From: Kitasatospora purpeofusca
Lineage (GTDB): Bacteria > Actinomycetota > Actinomycetes > Streptomycetales > Streptomycetaceae
DNA: 64,000 nt
Assembly: GCF_000718025.1 (NCBI RefSeq)
Contig: NZ_JODS01000002.1
Span: forward strand, 372,001 to 436,000
Direction: 5' to 3'
Made by a program: the position numbers and the translations under genes
Part shown: piece after piece, positions 16,156-25,672 of the stretch
Numbering within the stretch: the first letter of the stretch is position 1
Layout of the letters: each line of letters opens with the position of its first letter
The notes under the pieces: generated by a model
What the model was told of the DNA's origin: nothing
Databases searched by the model: none
The model's input: only the letters and a program-made list of their open reading frames with translations

Positions 16156-16623
16156 ATGGCGGACCACACCCACTCCCGAACCACGTCCCACTCCACTCCC
16201 ACCTCCGGCTCCTTCCGGACCGAGACCTTCGACATCACCACCGGAAGCCATGAGGTCGCGCTCGACATCACCGACCGCTGCGTCCGGTTCCTCGACGAAC
16301 ACGCCGTCGGACGGGACGGCCTGCTCAACGTCTTCGTCCCGCACGCCACGGCCGGGATCGCCGTCCTGGAGACCGGTTCCGGCAGCGACGAGGACTTCCT
16401 CGCCACCCTGCGCGACCTCCTGCCGGCCGACGACCGGTGGCGTCACCGCCACGGCAGCCCCGGCCACGGCCGCGACCACGTCGTCCCCGCCCTGGTGGCC
16501 CCGCACGCCACCCTGCCGGTGATCGACGGGCAACTCGCGCTGGGCATCTGGCAGTCGGTGGTGCTGGTCGACACCAACGGCGACAACCCGCACCGGACAC
16601 TCCGGCTCTCCTTCCTGGGCTGA
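16156..16623 (+). CDS. YjbQ family protein (UPF0047)
   Basis: The 155-residue protein starts at the ATG at 16156 with GAGG upstream; an ATG at 16138 would add six residues. It contains the family signature in two blocks: VFVPHATAGIAVLETGSG near 62-79 and, after a His-rich stretch HRHGSPGHGRDH, LVAPHATLPVIDGQLALGIWQ. It ends LVDTNGDNPHRTLRLSF, also typical. YjbQ proteins form trimers with a conserved His/Cys pocket; weak thiamine-phosphate synthase activity has been shown for some members, but the real role is unclear. The N-terminal 18 residues are Thr/Ser/His-rich and not part of the fold. Confidence 0.92.
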   Translation: MADHTHSRTTSHSTPTSGSFRTETFDITTGSHEVALDITDRCVRFLDEHAVGRDGLLNVFVPHATAGIAVLETGSGSDEDFLATLRDLLPADDRWRHRHGSPGHGRDHVVPALVAPHATLPVIDGQLALGIWQSVVLVDTNGDNPHRTLRLSFLG

Positions 16624-16630
16624 GCCCGCA

Positions 16631-16690
16631 GCCCGGCCCCGCACCCGCCCGGCTTCGTACCCGCCCGGCCCCGCACCCGCCCGGCCCCGG
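16631..16690. repeat. C-rich imperfect tandem repeat
   Basis: Three imperfect copies of a unit like CACCCGCCCGGCCCCG fill the gap between the convergent YjbQ and DUF1990 genes. No hairpin is evident in this gap. Confidence 0.5.
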
Positions 16691-16724
16691 ACTCGCCGGG
16701 GTCGGGCGGAACGCTGGAGGGCGC

Positions 16725-17444
16725 CTACTTCGGCAGCGGTGCCCCGGGGTCGGCGTCGGTGTCTGAGTCGGGGCCGGGCCCGGCGGCGGCCCGGACCACG
16801 GACGCGAGGTACCGCTCGATCGCCAGGTACTGGCAGAGCACGGCGACCGGGCGGCCGAGCCGCGCGTACCAGGCGGCGAGCCGGGCGAAGGCGACGACCT
16901 CGAACCACACCTCGCCCGCCGCGTCCATCGACACCAGGAAGGCCTCCTCGCCGCACTCCGGGTGCCCCGGCAGTGTTCCGTAGGCGAAGCCGATCCGGTC
17001 CGGCTCGTCCACCGTCCACACCACCCGGCACGGGATCACCAGCCGGGGCCAGCGGCTGCCGGGCAGGCCGAGTCGCAGGAGGACGGTCGCCCCGGGCTCG
17101 GCGGGCGCGTACGGGAACACGGCGAACCCGGTCCCCAGCTGGCAGCCCCAGCCGAGGACGAAGCGGCCGGCCCGCGCCAGGACCTCCGGACCGTGCCCGA
17201 GGTGCAACCGCCGCCGCAGATGCGTGTAGCCCTCCGGCAGCCGGGCGTCAGCGGTGGCGCCCACCTCGCGGTAGTTGGGAACGGTGGCCCGGGCGGCACG
17301 CAGCCTCCGCTCCAGGGCGGACCCGGCCGCCGCGGCGGTCCCGGAGGACTCGGCCCGGGCGGACTGGACCGGTGGGACCGGCGGGACCGGCGACGGGACG
17401 GACGGAACGGCGCGGGGCACCTCGTGACCGGGAGAGTCGGGCAT
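16725..17444 (-). CDS. DUF1990 family protein
   Basis: A 239-residue protein from the ATG at 17444. After a Pro/Ser/Val-rich N-terminal 45 residues, it carries the DUF1990 core: LERRLRAARATVPNYREVGAT, LPEGYTHLRRRLHLGHGPEV, then GTGFAVFPYAP, RIGFAYGTLPGHPECGEEAF and WFEVVAFARLAAWYARLGRP near the end. The fold resembles lipid-binding START/bet v1-like proteins in predictions; no activity is established. It is convergent with yjbQ and divergent from the small Cys protein gene at 17529. The C-terminal 20 residues are Asp/Pro-rich and variable. Confidence 0.88.
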   Translation of the reverse strand: MPDSPGHEVPRAVPSVPSPVPPVPPVQSARAESSGTAAAAGSALERRLRAARATVPNYREVGATADARLPEGYTHLRRRLHLGHGPEVLARAGRFVLGWGCQLGTGFAVFPYAPAEPGATVLLRLGLPGSRWPRLVIPCRVVWTVDEPDRIGFAYGTLPGHPECGEEAFLVSMDAAGEVWFEVVAFARLAAWYARLGRPVAVLCQYLAIERYLASVVRAAAGPGPDSDTDADPGAPLPK

Positions 17445-17528
17445 GCGGCCACCGTATCGACGGCCCCGGGAACGGCCGCGCCCGGGACCGCCTTGCGCCC
17501 TGCCCGGTCCGGGGAGTAGAGAGGCGGC

Positions 17529-17777
17529 ATGAGCGAAACAGCCAGGCAGGAGACGGACGCCCCCGGCACCCGGGAGCCCGCGGCGGCGGAGCAGGTCTGC
17601 GAGCTCGCCCCGAGCGGCGCGGAGGCGGCCCTGCTGCCCGACCCCGGTTCCACCGGCCCGCGCGCGGACTGCGTGCTGTGCGGCGAACCGACCGAGCTGC
17701 CCGCCGACCACCCGGGCAGCACCCTGTGCCCCGTCTGCACCTGGCAGCAGGCCCAGCGGATCGCCTGCTCCGGCTGA
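17529..17777 (+). CDS. Small protein with a possible zinc-binding Cys quartet
   Basis: An 82-residue protein from the ATG at 17529. The first half is acidic and Ala/Pro-rich. The second half holds CVLCGEPTELP and, 18 residues on, LCPVCTWQQAQ, that is two CxxC pairs spaced like a zinc ribbon, plus one further Cys near the end and one at residue 24. No enzyme domain is present. It sits between the DUF1990 gene and sbcC and appears to be expressed alone. A role as a small zinc-binding adaptor is plausible but unproven. Confidence 0.65.
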   Translation: MSETARQETDAPGTREPAAAEQVCELAPSGAEAALLPDPGSTGPRADCVLCGEPTELPADHPGSTLCPVCTWQQAQRIACSG

Positions 17778-17854
17778 GCGCGCGTCGCTGGGACCCGCCG
17801 GGGCCGGCGCAGGATCCGCCGCCGAGTCGGCCCGGGCCGGGGGTGTCCCCGGCG

Positions 17855-20800
17855 TCAGGCGTCCTCCCGTCCCACCGGAGCCAGGGTGGAGCCGTGCCGG
17901 CCCTTGCGGACCATGAGCTGGGCCGGGATCCGGCTGCGCAGATCGGCGACGTGACTGACGATGCCGACCGCGCGGTCCCGCTCGCGCAACCCGTCCAGGA
18001 CGTCCATCACCTCCTCCAGGGTGTGTTCGTCGAGGCTGCCGAATCCTTCGTCGATGAACAGGGTGTCCAGCGGCATGCCCCCGGCTTCGTCGGTGACCAC
18101 GTCCGCCAGGCCGAGGGCCAGGGCGAGCGAGGCGAAGAAGCTCTCGCCGCCGGAGAGCGTCGCGGTGTCGCGCTCGGTGCCCGTCCAGGCGTCCACCACC
18201 CGCAGCGCCAGCCCCGAGCGCTTGTTGCCGCCGCCGCGGTCGTCGCTGTGCACGAGCGTGTACCGGCCGCCGGACATCCGGACCAGCCGGTCGCTCGCCG
18301 CGGCCGCCACCTGCTCCAGCCGAGCCGCCAGGACGTACGACTCCAGGCGCATCCGGAGCCGGTTGTCGGTCGAGGTGCCGGCCGCGAGCGCCGCCAGCCG
18401 GCTGATCCGCGCGTACCTGGCCAGCTCCGGGGCCAGCGAGCGGGCCAGCTCGGTCAGCTGCCGCCCGATGGCGGCGAGGGCCTCGCACCGCTGGCGGGCC
18501 GCGTCCCGCGCCGCGTGCGCCGCCCGCAACCGGTCGGTGGCGGCGCCGAGCCCGCTCCGGGCGCCCGGCAGGTCGGCTGGCGGAAGGGCGGCCGCCGCGA
18601 CCAGTTCGGGTTCGGCGAGCCGCCGCTCCACCGCGGCGAGCTCGGCCCGGTGCCGGTCGATCCGCTGCTCCAGCCCGTCCCGCTCGGCCCGCGGCAGCAG
18701 GACGGCGACGGCGTCCTGGGCGCTCGCGAACCCGGCCGCCACCGCGGCGTCGGCCAGTTCGTCGTCCGCCTGCTTGAGCTGGTGCGCCGCCTCGGTGGCG
18801 GCCCGGGCGGCGCCGGCCAGCGCGGCCACGGCCGTGGCGAGGCGGTCGAGCGCGGACGCCCGGGCCGCCACCGACGGCGCGTCGCCGCGGGCCGCCGCCA
18901 CCCGGGCGGTCAGCTTCTCCTGCTCGGCGTGCAGGGCGCGGGCCTGGGCGGCGAGTTCGGCGCTCCGCTCCCGGGCGTCGGAGAGCGCCGTGCGGCGGGC
19001 GGCCTGCTCCGCGGTGAGCCGCTCGATCGCCCGGCCGACCGCACCGAGCCGCTCCGCGACCCGGACCGCTTCCCGGTGCTCCGCCCCCAGCCCGCCGAGT
19101 GCCGCGGCCAGGGCGTCGGCGGCCTCCTCACCGGCCGCGCCGGCGGCCGCCGCCCGGCGCACCCGGAGCCCGGCGAGTTCCTGCTCGGCCGCGTCGGCGG
19201 CCTGCTCGGCGGCCGTCTGGGCGCGCCGGGCCCGCTCCTCGTCCTCGGCCCGGACCGGCTCGCCGGCCGGGCGGGCCGGGGCCGGGTGCTCCGCCGAGCC
19301 GCAGACCCGGCAGGGCTCGCCGGCGCTCAGCCCCGAGGCCAGCTCGGCGGCCATCCCGGCGAGCCGGCGCTCACGGAGGTCCAGGCCGTACTGGCGGGCG
19401 TCCAGCGCCTCCGCGCGCAGGGCGAGCGCGCGCGGCCCGGTCCGGTTGATCTCGCCGTCCAGCGCGTCCCGGGCCCGGGCGGCGGACAGCCGGGCGGTCA
19501 GCTCCGCGCGCCGGGTGTCCAGCCGCTCGACCAGCGCGGCGGCTTCCCGGGCGGTGGACTCCTCCTCCTTCAGCGCGGCATGCCGGGCGTCGAACTCGGC
19601 CAGCCACTCGCCCGCCTCCTCGGCGAGGTCCTCGGCGCGCCGCAGGTCCGCGGTCAGCGCCGTCCGGGCGCCGGCCAGCTCGGCGCACTGCCGCTCGTCC
19701 GCCCCGGCGGCCTCCAGCCGGACGATCTCGGCGCGCAGCCGCCGCTCCGCCTCGGCCAGCTCCTCGGCCTCGGCGTGCGCCAGCGCCCGGCCGCCGCCGG
19801 CCGGTCCCTCGCCGCGCCCACCGCCGTCGCCGGGGCCGCTTCCGTCCGCGTGGTCGCCGCCGCCGAGGAGCTCACGGCCGGTCCGGCCGGTCGCGACCTC
19901 GGCGAGGACCGCCCGGTGCCGGTGCTCCTCCTCCCGGGCCTGCCGGTACGCGGCCGCCGCGCGCTCCCGCAGGTGCAGCACGGACTCGACACCGACCGCC
20001 GCCTGCGCCGCCGCCAACCGCCGCCGGTCCGCCGCACGGGCGGGCTCCTCCTCGGCCAGCCGGGCCGCCTCCCGCACCGCCTGCCGGTGCCGCTCCTGCC
20101 GGTCGGCCCGCTGCTCGGCGGCCTCCCGGGCCCGCTGCGCCGCCCGGTGCGCCTCCTCCGCGCCGGCCAGCGCGGCCTCGGCGACGGTCAGCCGCTCGGC
20201 CGCGCCGCCGCGCAGCACCGCCGCCCAGCCCAGCACCCCCGTGGTGAGCTCGGCGTCCGCCGCCGCGCTCGGCGCCGCGTCCTCCTCGGCCGCCACCGGG
20301 CCCTCGACGGGCTCGGCGCCCGGCCCGGCCGCCTGCTCGGCCTTGCTGGCCAAGTCCCGCAGCCGGCGGCGCCCGGCCTGAACGGCGGCCTCGTGGGCCC
20401 GGCGCTGCTCCGCGAGCCAGGCCTCGACGGACTGGAACCGCTCGGTGTCGAACAGCCGGCGCAGCAGCTTGCCGCGCTCCTCCGAGTCGGCGCGCAGGAA
20501 GCGCGCGAAGTCGCCCTGCGGCAGCAGCACCACCTGGCAGAACTGGTCCCGGCTCATCCCGATCAGCCGGTGGATCTCCTCGCCGGCCTCCTGGTGCGAC
20601 TTGCTGACCGCCCGCCAGCCGGGCCCGGCCGCGCCGGTGCCCGCGCCGTCCGCCGACCACTCGCGCAACAGGGTCTGGGCCCGCTCGACGGTCATGCCCG
20701 TGCCGACCTTCTTCGGCCGGGGCTGCTCGGGGATCCGGACGATCTCCAGCCGGCGGCCGCCGAGCGTCAGCTCCAGCCGGACCTCGGTCAGCCGGTCGGG

Positions 20801-21013
20801 CTCGGCGTGGTCGCTGCGCAGCCGGTTGGCCCGGCGGGTGCCGGGCACCTCGCCGTAGAGGGCGTAGCAGACCGCGTCCAGCACGCTGCTCTTGCCCGCG
20901 CCGGTGGCGCCGCGCAGCAGGAACAGGCCGCCGGCGGCCAGGGCGTCGAAGTCGACCGTCTCGGCGCCGGCGAAGGGGCCGAAGGCCGTCACGGTCAGCC
21001 GGTGGAGTCTCAT
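17855..21013 (-). CDS. sbcC: Exonuclease subunit SbcC (Rad50-like ATPase)
   Basis: The 1052-residue protein starts at the ATG at 21013, overlapping the sbcD stop by ATGA. It has the Rad50 layout: Walker A GATGAGKSS near residue 36, long Ala/Arg/Glu coiled-coil arms, a central zinc hook CRVC near 568 (GEPCRVCGSAEHPAP), then the second arm, the signature LSGGESFFASLA near 950 and Walker B LDTLFIDEGFGSLD near 980. With SbcD it forms a nuclease that opens hairpins and trims blocked DNA ends. Length and motif order are normal, with no sign of decay. Confidence 0.96.
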   Translation of the reverse strand: MRLHRLTVTAFGPFAGAETVDFDALAAGGLFLLRGATGAGKSSVLDAVCYALYGEVPGTRRANRLRSDHAEPDRLTEVRLELTLGGRRLEIVRIPEQPRPKKVGTGMTVERAQTLLREWSADGAGTGAAGPGWRAVSKSHQEAGEEIHRLIGMSRDQFCQVVLLPQGDFARFLRADSEERGKLLRRLFDTERFQSVEAWLAEQRRAHEAAVQAGRRRLRDLASKAEQAAGPGAEPVEGPVAAEEDAAPSAAADAELTTGVLGWAAVLRGGAAERLTVAEAALAGAEEAHRAAQRAREAAEQRADRQERHRQAVREAARLAEEEPARAADRRRLAAAQAAVGVESVLHLRERAAAAYRQAREEEHRHRAVLAEVATGRTGRELLGGGDHADGSGPGDGGGRGEGPAGGGRALAHAEAEELAEAERRLRAEIVRLEAAGADERQCAELAGARTALTADLRRAEDLAEEAGEWLAEFDARHAALKEEESTAREAAALVERLDTRRAELTARLSAARARDALDGEINRTGPRALALRAEALDARQYGLDLRERRLAGMAAELASGLSAGEPCRVCGSAEHPAPARPAGEPVRAEDEERARRAQTAAEQAADAAEQELAGLRVRRAAAAGAAGEEAADALAAALGGLGAEHREAVRVAERLGAVGRAIERLTAEQAARRTALSDARERSAELAAQARALHAEQEKLTARVAAARGDAPSVAARASALDRLATAVAALAGAARAATEAAHQLKQADDELADAAVAAGFASAQDAVAVLLPRAERDGLEQRIDRHRAELAAVERRLAEPELVAAAALPPADLPGARSGLGAATDRLRAAHAARDAARQRCEALAAIGRQLTELARSLAPELARYARISRLAALAAGTSTDNRLRMRLESYVLAARLEQVAAAASDRLVRMSGGRYTLVHSDDRGGGNKRSGLALRVVDAWTGTERDTATLSGGESFFASLALALGLADVVTDEAGGMPLDTLFIDEGFGSLDEHTLEEVMDVLDGLRERDRAVGIVSHVADLRSRIPAQLMVRKGRHGSTLAPVGREDA

Positions 21014-22179
21014 CGGGGCAGCTCCGCCTTCCGGTCGGTTGTCTCCCGGACGCGCTCGAAGCCCTCGCGCAGCCAGCCCAGCTCGTCCGGGTCGGGCTCG
21101 GCGCCGGGGCGGACGTGCCGCAGGAAGCCCTCGGCGATCTCCAGGTCCGTGCGTCCGCTGACCCGGGCCGCGTAGGAGGGGGAGGCGGCGGCGGTGCTCT
21201 CCTCCGGGTCGAACAGCAGCTGGAGGGTGTGCGGGAAGCGGCGGCGCAGCCGTTCCATCGGCTCGGTGGGTCGGCTCGGGTCGGTGAGGGTGACCTGCAC
21301 CCAGGACTGCTCGTCGGCGGTGTACCGCTCGTCGGTGAGCAGCGCGTCCAGCCGGCCGCGCAGCCGGGCCAGCCGCCGGGGGGCCGGGCAGGGCACCCGC
21401 TCGGCGGTGACCGCGCCGTCCGCCGCGAGGTCGACCAGCCACATGCTCTTGCGCTGCTCGTGCTCGGAGAAGGAGTAGGCGAGCGGGGAGCCGCTGTAGC
21501 GCAGGTGCGGGGCGAGGGTCTGGCAGCCGTGCAGATGGCCGAGCGCGGCGTAGTGCACGCCGTCGAAGACCGAGGCGGGCACGGCCGCGACCCCGCCCAC
21601 CGCGATGTCGCGCTCGCTGTCGCTGGGCTCGCCGCCGGTGACGAAGGCGTGCGCCAGGACCACCGCGCGGGTGCCGGGCGGGCGGGCCGCGAGGTCGGCC
21701 CTGACCTGGTCCATCGCCGCGCCGAGCACGGCGGCGTGCCCGCCGCGGGCCAGTCCGAACCGCTCCCGGACCAGGGTGGGCTCCAGGTAGGGCAGCCCGT
21801 AGACGGCGACCGGCCCGTGCGCGTCGGCCAGCACCACCGGCTCGGCGCACTCGCCCGGGTCCGTCCGCAGGTGGACCCCGGCCCGGCCGATGAGGCCCGC
21901 GCCGACGCCGAGGCGGCGGGCCGAGTCGTGGTTGCCGCTGATGAACACCGTCGGCACGCCGAGGTCGGCCAGCCGGTGCAGCACGTCGTCGAACAGCGCC
22001 ACCGCCTCCAGGCCCGGCAGCGCTCGGTCGTACACGTCACCGGCGACCAGCACGGCGTCGACGCGCTCGTCCCGGACCACCGCCACGAGGTGGTCCAGGA
22101 AGGCGCGCTGGGCGTCGTGCAGGCTCTCCCGGTGGAACGAGCGTCCGAGATGCCAGTCGGAGGTATGCAGCAGTCGCAT
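21010..22179 (-). CDS. sbcD: Exonuclease subunit SbcD (Mre11-like nuclease)
   Basis: A 389-residue protein, first gene of the sbcDC operon. The metallophosphoesterase motifs are in order: HTSDWHLGR (5-13), VAGDVYDRALPG near 45-56, GNHDS near 101-105, then ALGHLHG and YSGSPLAYSF. It supplies the Mn-dependent 3'-5' exonuclease and endonuclease activity of the SbcCD complex. Start at the ATG at 22179 gives the usual MRLLHTSDWHLG opening. Confidence 0.96.
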   Translation of the reverse strand: MRLLHTSDWHLGRSFHRESLHDAQRAFLDHLVAVVRDERVDAVLVAGDVYDRALPGLEAVALFDDVLHRLADLGVPTVFISGNHDSARRLGVGAGLIGRAGVHLRTDPGECAEPVVLADAHGPVAVYGLPYLEPTLVRERFGLARGGHAAVLGAAMDQVRADLAARPPGTRAVVLAHAFVTGGEPSDSERDIAVGGVAAVPASVFDGVHYAALGHLHGCQTLAPHLRYSGSPLAYSFSEHEQRKSMWLVDLAADGAVTAERVPCPAPRRLARLRGRLDALLTDERYTADEQSWVQVTLTDPSRPTEPMERLRRRFPHTLQLLFDPEESTAAASPSYAARVSGRTDLEIAEGFLRHVRPGAEPDPDELGWLREGFERVRETTDRKAELPR

Positions 22180-22374
22180 GGTTCCCGACCATAACGGGCG
22201 CCACCGACAACCCGGTCCGGAACGGGTGTCGCAGACGGTCCCCGGGCCGGGCCCGCAGGCTCCCCGGCATCACTCCGGGTCGATTGTCGGTGACGGTGTG
22301 TATGGTCGCGTTCGCCGGGAGCCGAGGGGCTCGTGGGGCCGGTGTGCGAGAAGCGACGACGGAGGGAGACGACC

Positions 22375-23694
22375 GTGCGAGAGCGGACGTGGAGCGGGTT
22401 CGAGGGCCCGGACCGGCGGCAGGCGAGGGAGCGGGGGAAGGAGCAGGAGCGGCGCCGCGAGCGCGGTCGGCGTCCGGGTGCGGGTGGCTGCCGGGAGCGG
22501 TGGCGCGCGCCCGTGGTGCGGCTGTGGGGCCCCGGCCCCGGCCCCGGCGCGGAGCGGCGTCGGCCCGGGCCGGCCGGGCCGGGCGGGAGGGTCCCCGACG
22601 GGCGGCCGCCGGGCGGCGGGGTGAGCGTGCCCCGCACGGGCGGTTCGGGCGGGCCCGCCGGGCCCGGGGTGCGGGAGCGGCGCCGTGGCCGCCCGCGCGG
22701 GGCGCCGCCGCCGCAGCCGGTGGCGCTCGCGCTGGCCGTCGGCGCCGCCGACTTCGCGGACCTGGCGCGGTACGGGCTGTTCGGCGGGCTGACCTTCCGC
22801 TCCTACCTGCGGCGGGTGGCGGTCCAGCTGCGCGCGCTGCGCGGGCAGGGGCTGGAGGTCCACCTCCGGATGCTCGACCCGGCGGACTACGCGGAGTACT
22901 GCGAGGAGCTCGGCTTCGCGCCGGGGGACGCGGCCGCCCGGGTCGCGTACGCGGCCGATCCCGAGCTGGCCGGGGAGCCGTTCGTCTACGCGGGGCAGCG
23001 GCTGGCGGTGCTGCTGCCGGAGCTGGCCGACGACCACCGGGCGCGGGTCCGGATCTCCGTCGCGATGGCGGCCCTGCTGACGGCGGCGGGCGAGGGGCCG
23101 CCGGGGGAGCGGCGGCTGGTGGCGGTGATGCGGCACGCCGTCGAGGTCCAGCTCGCGGTGGGCGCGGGGGCCGGTGACGGGACCCACCTGCTGACCCTGC
23201 GCTGCCACGGTCCCGAGCACGGCGAGGAGCTGACCTCGGCGACCGACGTCCGGGTGGAGCGGAGGCGGCCCGGGCCCGGCGGGCGGGACGCCGAGGCGTT
23301 CTGCGTGACGCTGGCGGCGGGCCTCGCGGTCGGCGGCGCCGGTGCGATGGTGCTGCACGGGGACCCGGCGGCCCCCGGCGGGCAGACGGTGCGGGGGTGG
23401 GCGCTGCGGGGCGGGAGGCTGCGGCCGATGACCGTCCGCGAGGTGCTGGACGAGCTCGCCGACGACGTCGGCCGGGGCCTGCCCTTCCCGCCGGCGGTCG
23501 TCCCGTTGCCGGGCTTCCCGCTGCCGGCGCCGCCGCCGTCGGGCGAGGGCGGACCGTCGGGGGAGCGGCGACCGGGACCGCCCGGCGCCGGGCCCGCCGA
23601 CCGGCCCGGTCACCGGCCGCCGGAGGACCGTCCGCGGCCCGGTCGGCCGCCCGGGGAGCGGCCGACCGGGGGAGGGGGTGAGCCCCTGGCCTGA
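22375..23694 (+). CDS. Conserved-looking protein of unknown function with a basic disordered start
   Basis: The GTG at 22375 has GGAGGGAG upstream. In the 439-residue product, about 115 residues are Arg/Gly/Pro-rich and probably disordered. A folded core follows: VALALAVGAADFADLARYG, LFGGLTFRSYLRRVAVQLRAL, MLDPADYAEYCEELG, and later VLLPELADDHRARVRISVAM and VTLAAGLAVGGAGAMVLHGD. The C-terminus is again Pro/Gly/Arg-rich. I do not recognise a domain and see no catalytic motif, signal peptide or membrane helix. It stands alone, divergent from sbcD with about 195 bases between. Confidence 0.65.
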   Translation: MRERTWSGFEGPDRRQARERGKEQERRRERGRRPGAGGCRERWRAPVVRLWGPGPGPGAERRRPGPAGPGGRVPDGRPPGGGVSVPRTGGSGGPAGPGVRERRRGRPRGAPPPQPVALALAVGAADFADLARYGLFGGLTFRSYLRRVAVQLRALRGQGLEVHLRMLDPADYAEYCEELGFAPGDAAARVAYAADPELAGEPFVYAGQRLAVLLPELADDHRARVRISVAMAALLTAAGEGPPGERRLVAVMRHAVEVQLAVGAGAGDGTHLLTLRCHGPEHGEELTSATDVRVERRRPGPGGRDAEAFCVTLAAGLAVGGAGAMVLHGDPAAPGGQTVRGWALRGGRLRPMTVREVLDELADDVGRGLPFPPAVVPLPGFPLPAPPPSGEGGPSGERRPGPPGAGPADRPGHRPPEDRPRPGRPPGERPTGGGGEPLA

Positions 23695-23765
23695 TCGCGG
23701 CTGACCAGGGCGTTCGGCCCCGGCTGTCCACCAAGCGGCGCTGGGGACTGTTCATCGACCGCCTG

Positions 23766-23789
23766 TTCGGGGAAGATTTCGGGGAAGAT
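23766..23789. repeat. 12-bp perfect tandem duplication
   Basis: TTCGGGGAAGAT occurs twice head to tail (23766-23777, 23778-23789), about 120 bases before the Nudix gene in an otherwise unremarkable 216-base gap. It could be a tandem binding site. Confidence 0.6.
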
Positions 23790-23910
23790 CAACAGTGGGA
23801 ACGGCCGGTACCCCACGCCGCCGCGCCCGCCGCTCCGCCCCGAACCGCGCACCGCGAAACGTCCCCGCGCACCGTCGGTCCGGCGAGCCCGACACCGAAA
23901 GGGGGGACGC

Positions 23911-24540
23911 ATGAGCCGGATCGAGTACAGCGCGGAGATCGCCGAGCTGCTCGGCCGGGTGCGCCGGCGTCCCACAGCGGGCTGGCCGTGGCGGCCGGGC
24001 GAGCAGGTGCCCGGCGGGCTGCCGGTGAAGCAGTCCTGGGGGTGGCTGTTCGCCCCCGACGGTCGGGTGCTGACCCTGGTCAACCCCAAGGACGGCGTCG
24101 TCTCGCTGCCCGGGGGCTCGCTGGAGCCGGAGGACGCCGGCGACCCCGGCTCGGCGCTGGCCCGGGAGGCGGCCGAGGAGGCGCAGGCGCTGATCGGCAC
24201 GCCGTACTACCTCGGCTACCTCTACGACCGGGTCGGTTCGGCCAACGGCGGCCACGAGTGCGCCCGGGTCCGGATGGCCGCCGCGCTGCGGGCCGTCGGT
24301 CCGAGCGCGCCGGACCCGGCCTCGGGGCGGCACTACCGGCGGCTGCTGGTCGCACCGGGTCTCGCCGTCGAGCTGCTCGGCTGGGGTGTGCCCGGGCTGC
24401 GCCAGGCCCGGGCGGCGGTGGCGACCGCCGTCCGGAGGCTGGGCGTGCCCTCGGCCGCCAACGAGACGATCGAGGAACTGCCGGCGGCGGGCTGTGAGCT
24501 GTCCCCCGGTGCGACCCCGGGGCAACCGCCGACCGTCTGA
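23911..24540 (+). CDS. Nudix hydrolase
   Basis: The 209-residue protein starts at the ATG at 23911 behind AAAGGGGGG. The Nudix box is recognisable at residues 68-92: GGSLEPEDAGDPGSALAREA followed by AEEAQ, with the essential REAAEE helix at 85-90 but a few extra residues before it compared with the strict consensus. The preceding strand VLTLVNPKDGVVSLPGG fits the fold. Such enzymes cleave nucleoside diphosphates linked to another group; the specificity here is unknown. A C-terminal 60-residue region forms helices (GLRQARAAVATAVRRLG). It is a single gene. Confidence 0.82.
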   Translation: MSRIEYSAEIAELLGRVRRRPTAGWPWRPGEQVPGGLPVKQSWGWLFAPDGRVLTLVNPKDGVVSLPGGSLEPEDAGDPGSALAREAAEEAQALIGTPYYLGYLYDRVGSANGGHECARVRMAAALRAVGPSAPDPASGRHYRRLLVAPGLAVELLGWGVPGLRQARAAVATAVRRLGVPSAANETIEELPAAGCELSPGATPGQPPTV

Positions 24541-24871
24541 CCGGCTGCCACATCGACCGCCTCGCCGACGGCCTCACCGACCGTCCGACCGGCTGCCCCG
24601 CGGGACGCAGCGCCGACCGCAGCGCCGGGTGTCCGCGCGCCGGGCCGCGCGCCCGAGCGCGCCGCCGCCGGTGGTCGCACGTCCGGCGGAGTCCCGTCCC
24701 TCGATCGGGCGACGCTCCGAAACCGGCGCACGGGCACACTTTCCGTGCCAGAAGGGGCAGTTCACCGTGCCGTTGTCAGACTGACCGTCAATTGCCTTGG
24801 CATGACAACTTCCAGAGTTAGCTACCGCCTGGTATCAAATTGTGTGACGCAAGTCACTCCCAGGAGGTGTC
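24541..24871. other. Intergenic region before the esterase gene
   Basis: The first 80 bases hold imperfect repeats of CCGACCG/CCTCGCCGA type. From 24780 to 24860 the DNA is much less G+C-rich, with TTGCCT (24792-24797) and a following stretch containing TTAGCTA and TATCAAAT, likely the promoter and leader of the secreted esterase gene. No coding content is supported. Confidence 0.45.
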
Positions 24872-25672
24872 ATGCTACGCCCTGCCCGTGCCATGTCCGT
24901 CGCCGTCACCGCGGCGCTCCTCTCCCTGACCACCCTCGTCACAGCCGGTTCGGCCCACGCCGCCGGGGTCAACTACGTCGCGCTCGGCGACTCCTACGCC
25001 TCGGGCCTCGGAGCCGGCAGCTACACGAGCGAGAGCGGCAGCTGCAAGCGCAGCACCAACGCGTACGCGTACCTGTGGAAGAACGCGCACGCGCCGTCCT
25101 CCTTCTCGTTCCTCGCCTGTTCCGGCGCCAGAACCGGAGATGTGCTCAGCAACCAGCTCTCCACCCTGAACTCGGCCACCACGCTGGTCAGCATCAGCGT
25201 CGGCGGCAACGACGCGGGCTTCGCCAGCACGATGCAGACCTGCGTCCTGGACTCGGAGAGTGCCTGCCTCAACGCGGTCGCCACCGCGAAGAACTACGCC
25301 ACCAGCACGCTGCCCGGCAAGCTCGACCAGGTCTACTCGGCGATCCACGCCAAGGCCCCGAACGCCCGGGTCGTCGTGCTCGGCTACCCGCACCTCTACA
25401 AGGTCGGCGGCAGCTGCATCTTCGGCATCGGCGACACCAAGCGGTCCGCCATCAACAGCGCCGCCGACGTGCTCGACGACGTCATCGCCAAGCGCGCCGC
25501 CAACGCCGGCTTCGCCTTCGGCGACGTCCGGTCGATCTTCCGCGAGCACGAGATCTGCGGCTCCAGCACCACCTGGCTGAACAGCACCACCCTGCCGGTG
25601 GAGGAGAGCTACCACCCGAAGGCGGCCGGCCACTCCGGCGGCTTCCTGCCGGTGTTCACCGCGCAGGCCTGA
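24872..25672 (+). CDS. Secreted SGNH/GDSL esterase-lipase
   Basis: The ATG at 24872 has CAGGAGG upstream. The 266-residue precursor has a signal peptide ending AGSAHA-A near residue 30. The GDS nucleophile is in ALGDSYASGLGAG (S41), block III in SVGGNDAGF (near 110), and the catalytic histidine in EESYHPKAAGH near 248. Six or more cysteines suggest the disulfides known in the Streptomyces scabies esterase / S. rimosus lipase group, which use a Ser-His dyad. It likely hydrolyses acyl esters outside the cell. A strong hairpin follows the stop. Confidence 0.93.
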   Translation: MLRPARAMSVAVTAALLSLTTLVTAGSAHAAGVNYVALGDSYASGLGAGSYTSESGSCKRSTNAYAYLWKNAHAPSSFSFLACSGARTGDVLSNQLSTLNSATTLVSISVGGNDAGFASTMQTCVLDSESACLNAVATAKNYATSTLPGKLDQVYSAIHAKAPNARVVVLGYPHLYKVGGSCIFGIGDTKRSAINSAADVLDDVIAKRAANAGFAFGDVRSIFREHEICGSSTTWLNSTTLPVEESYHPKAAGHSGGFLPVFTAQA

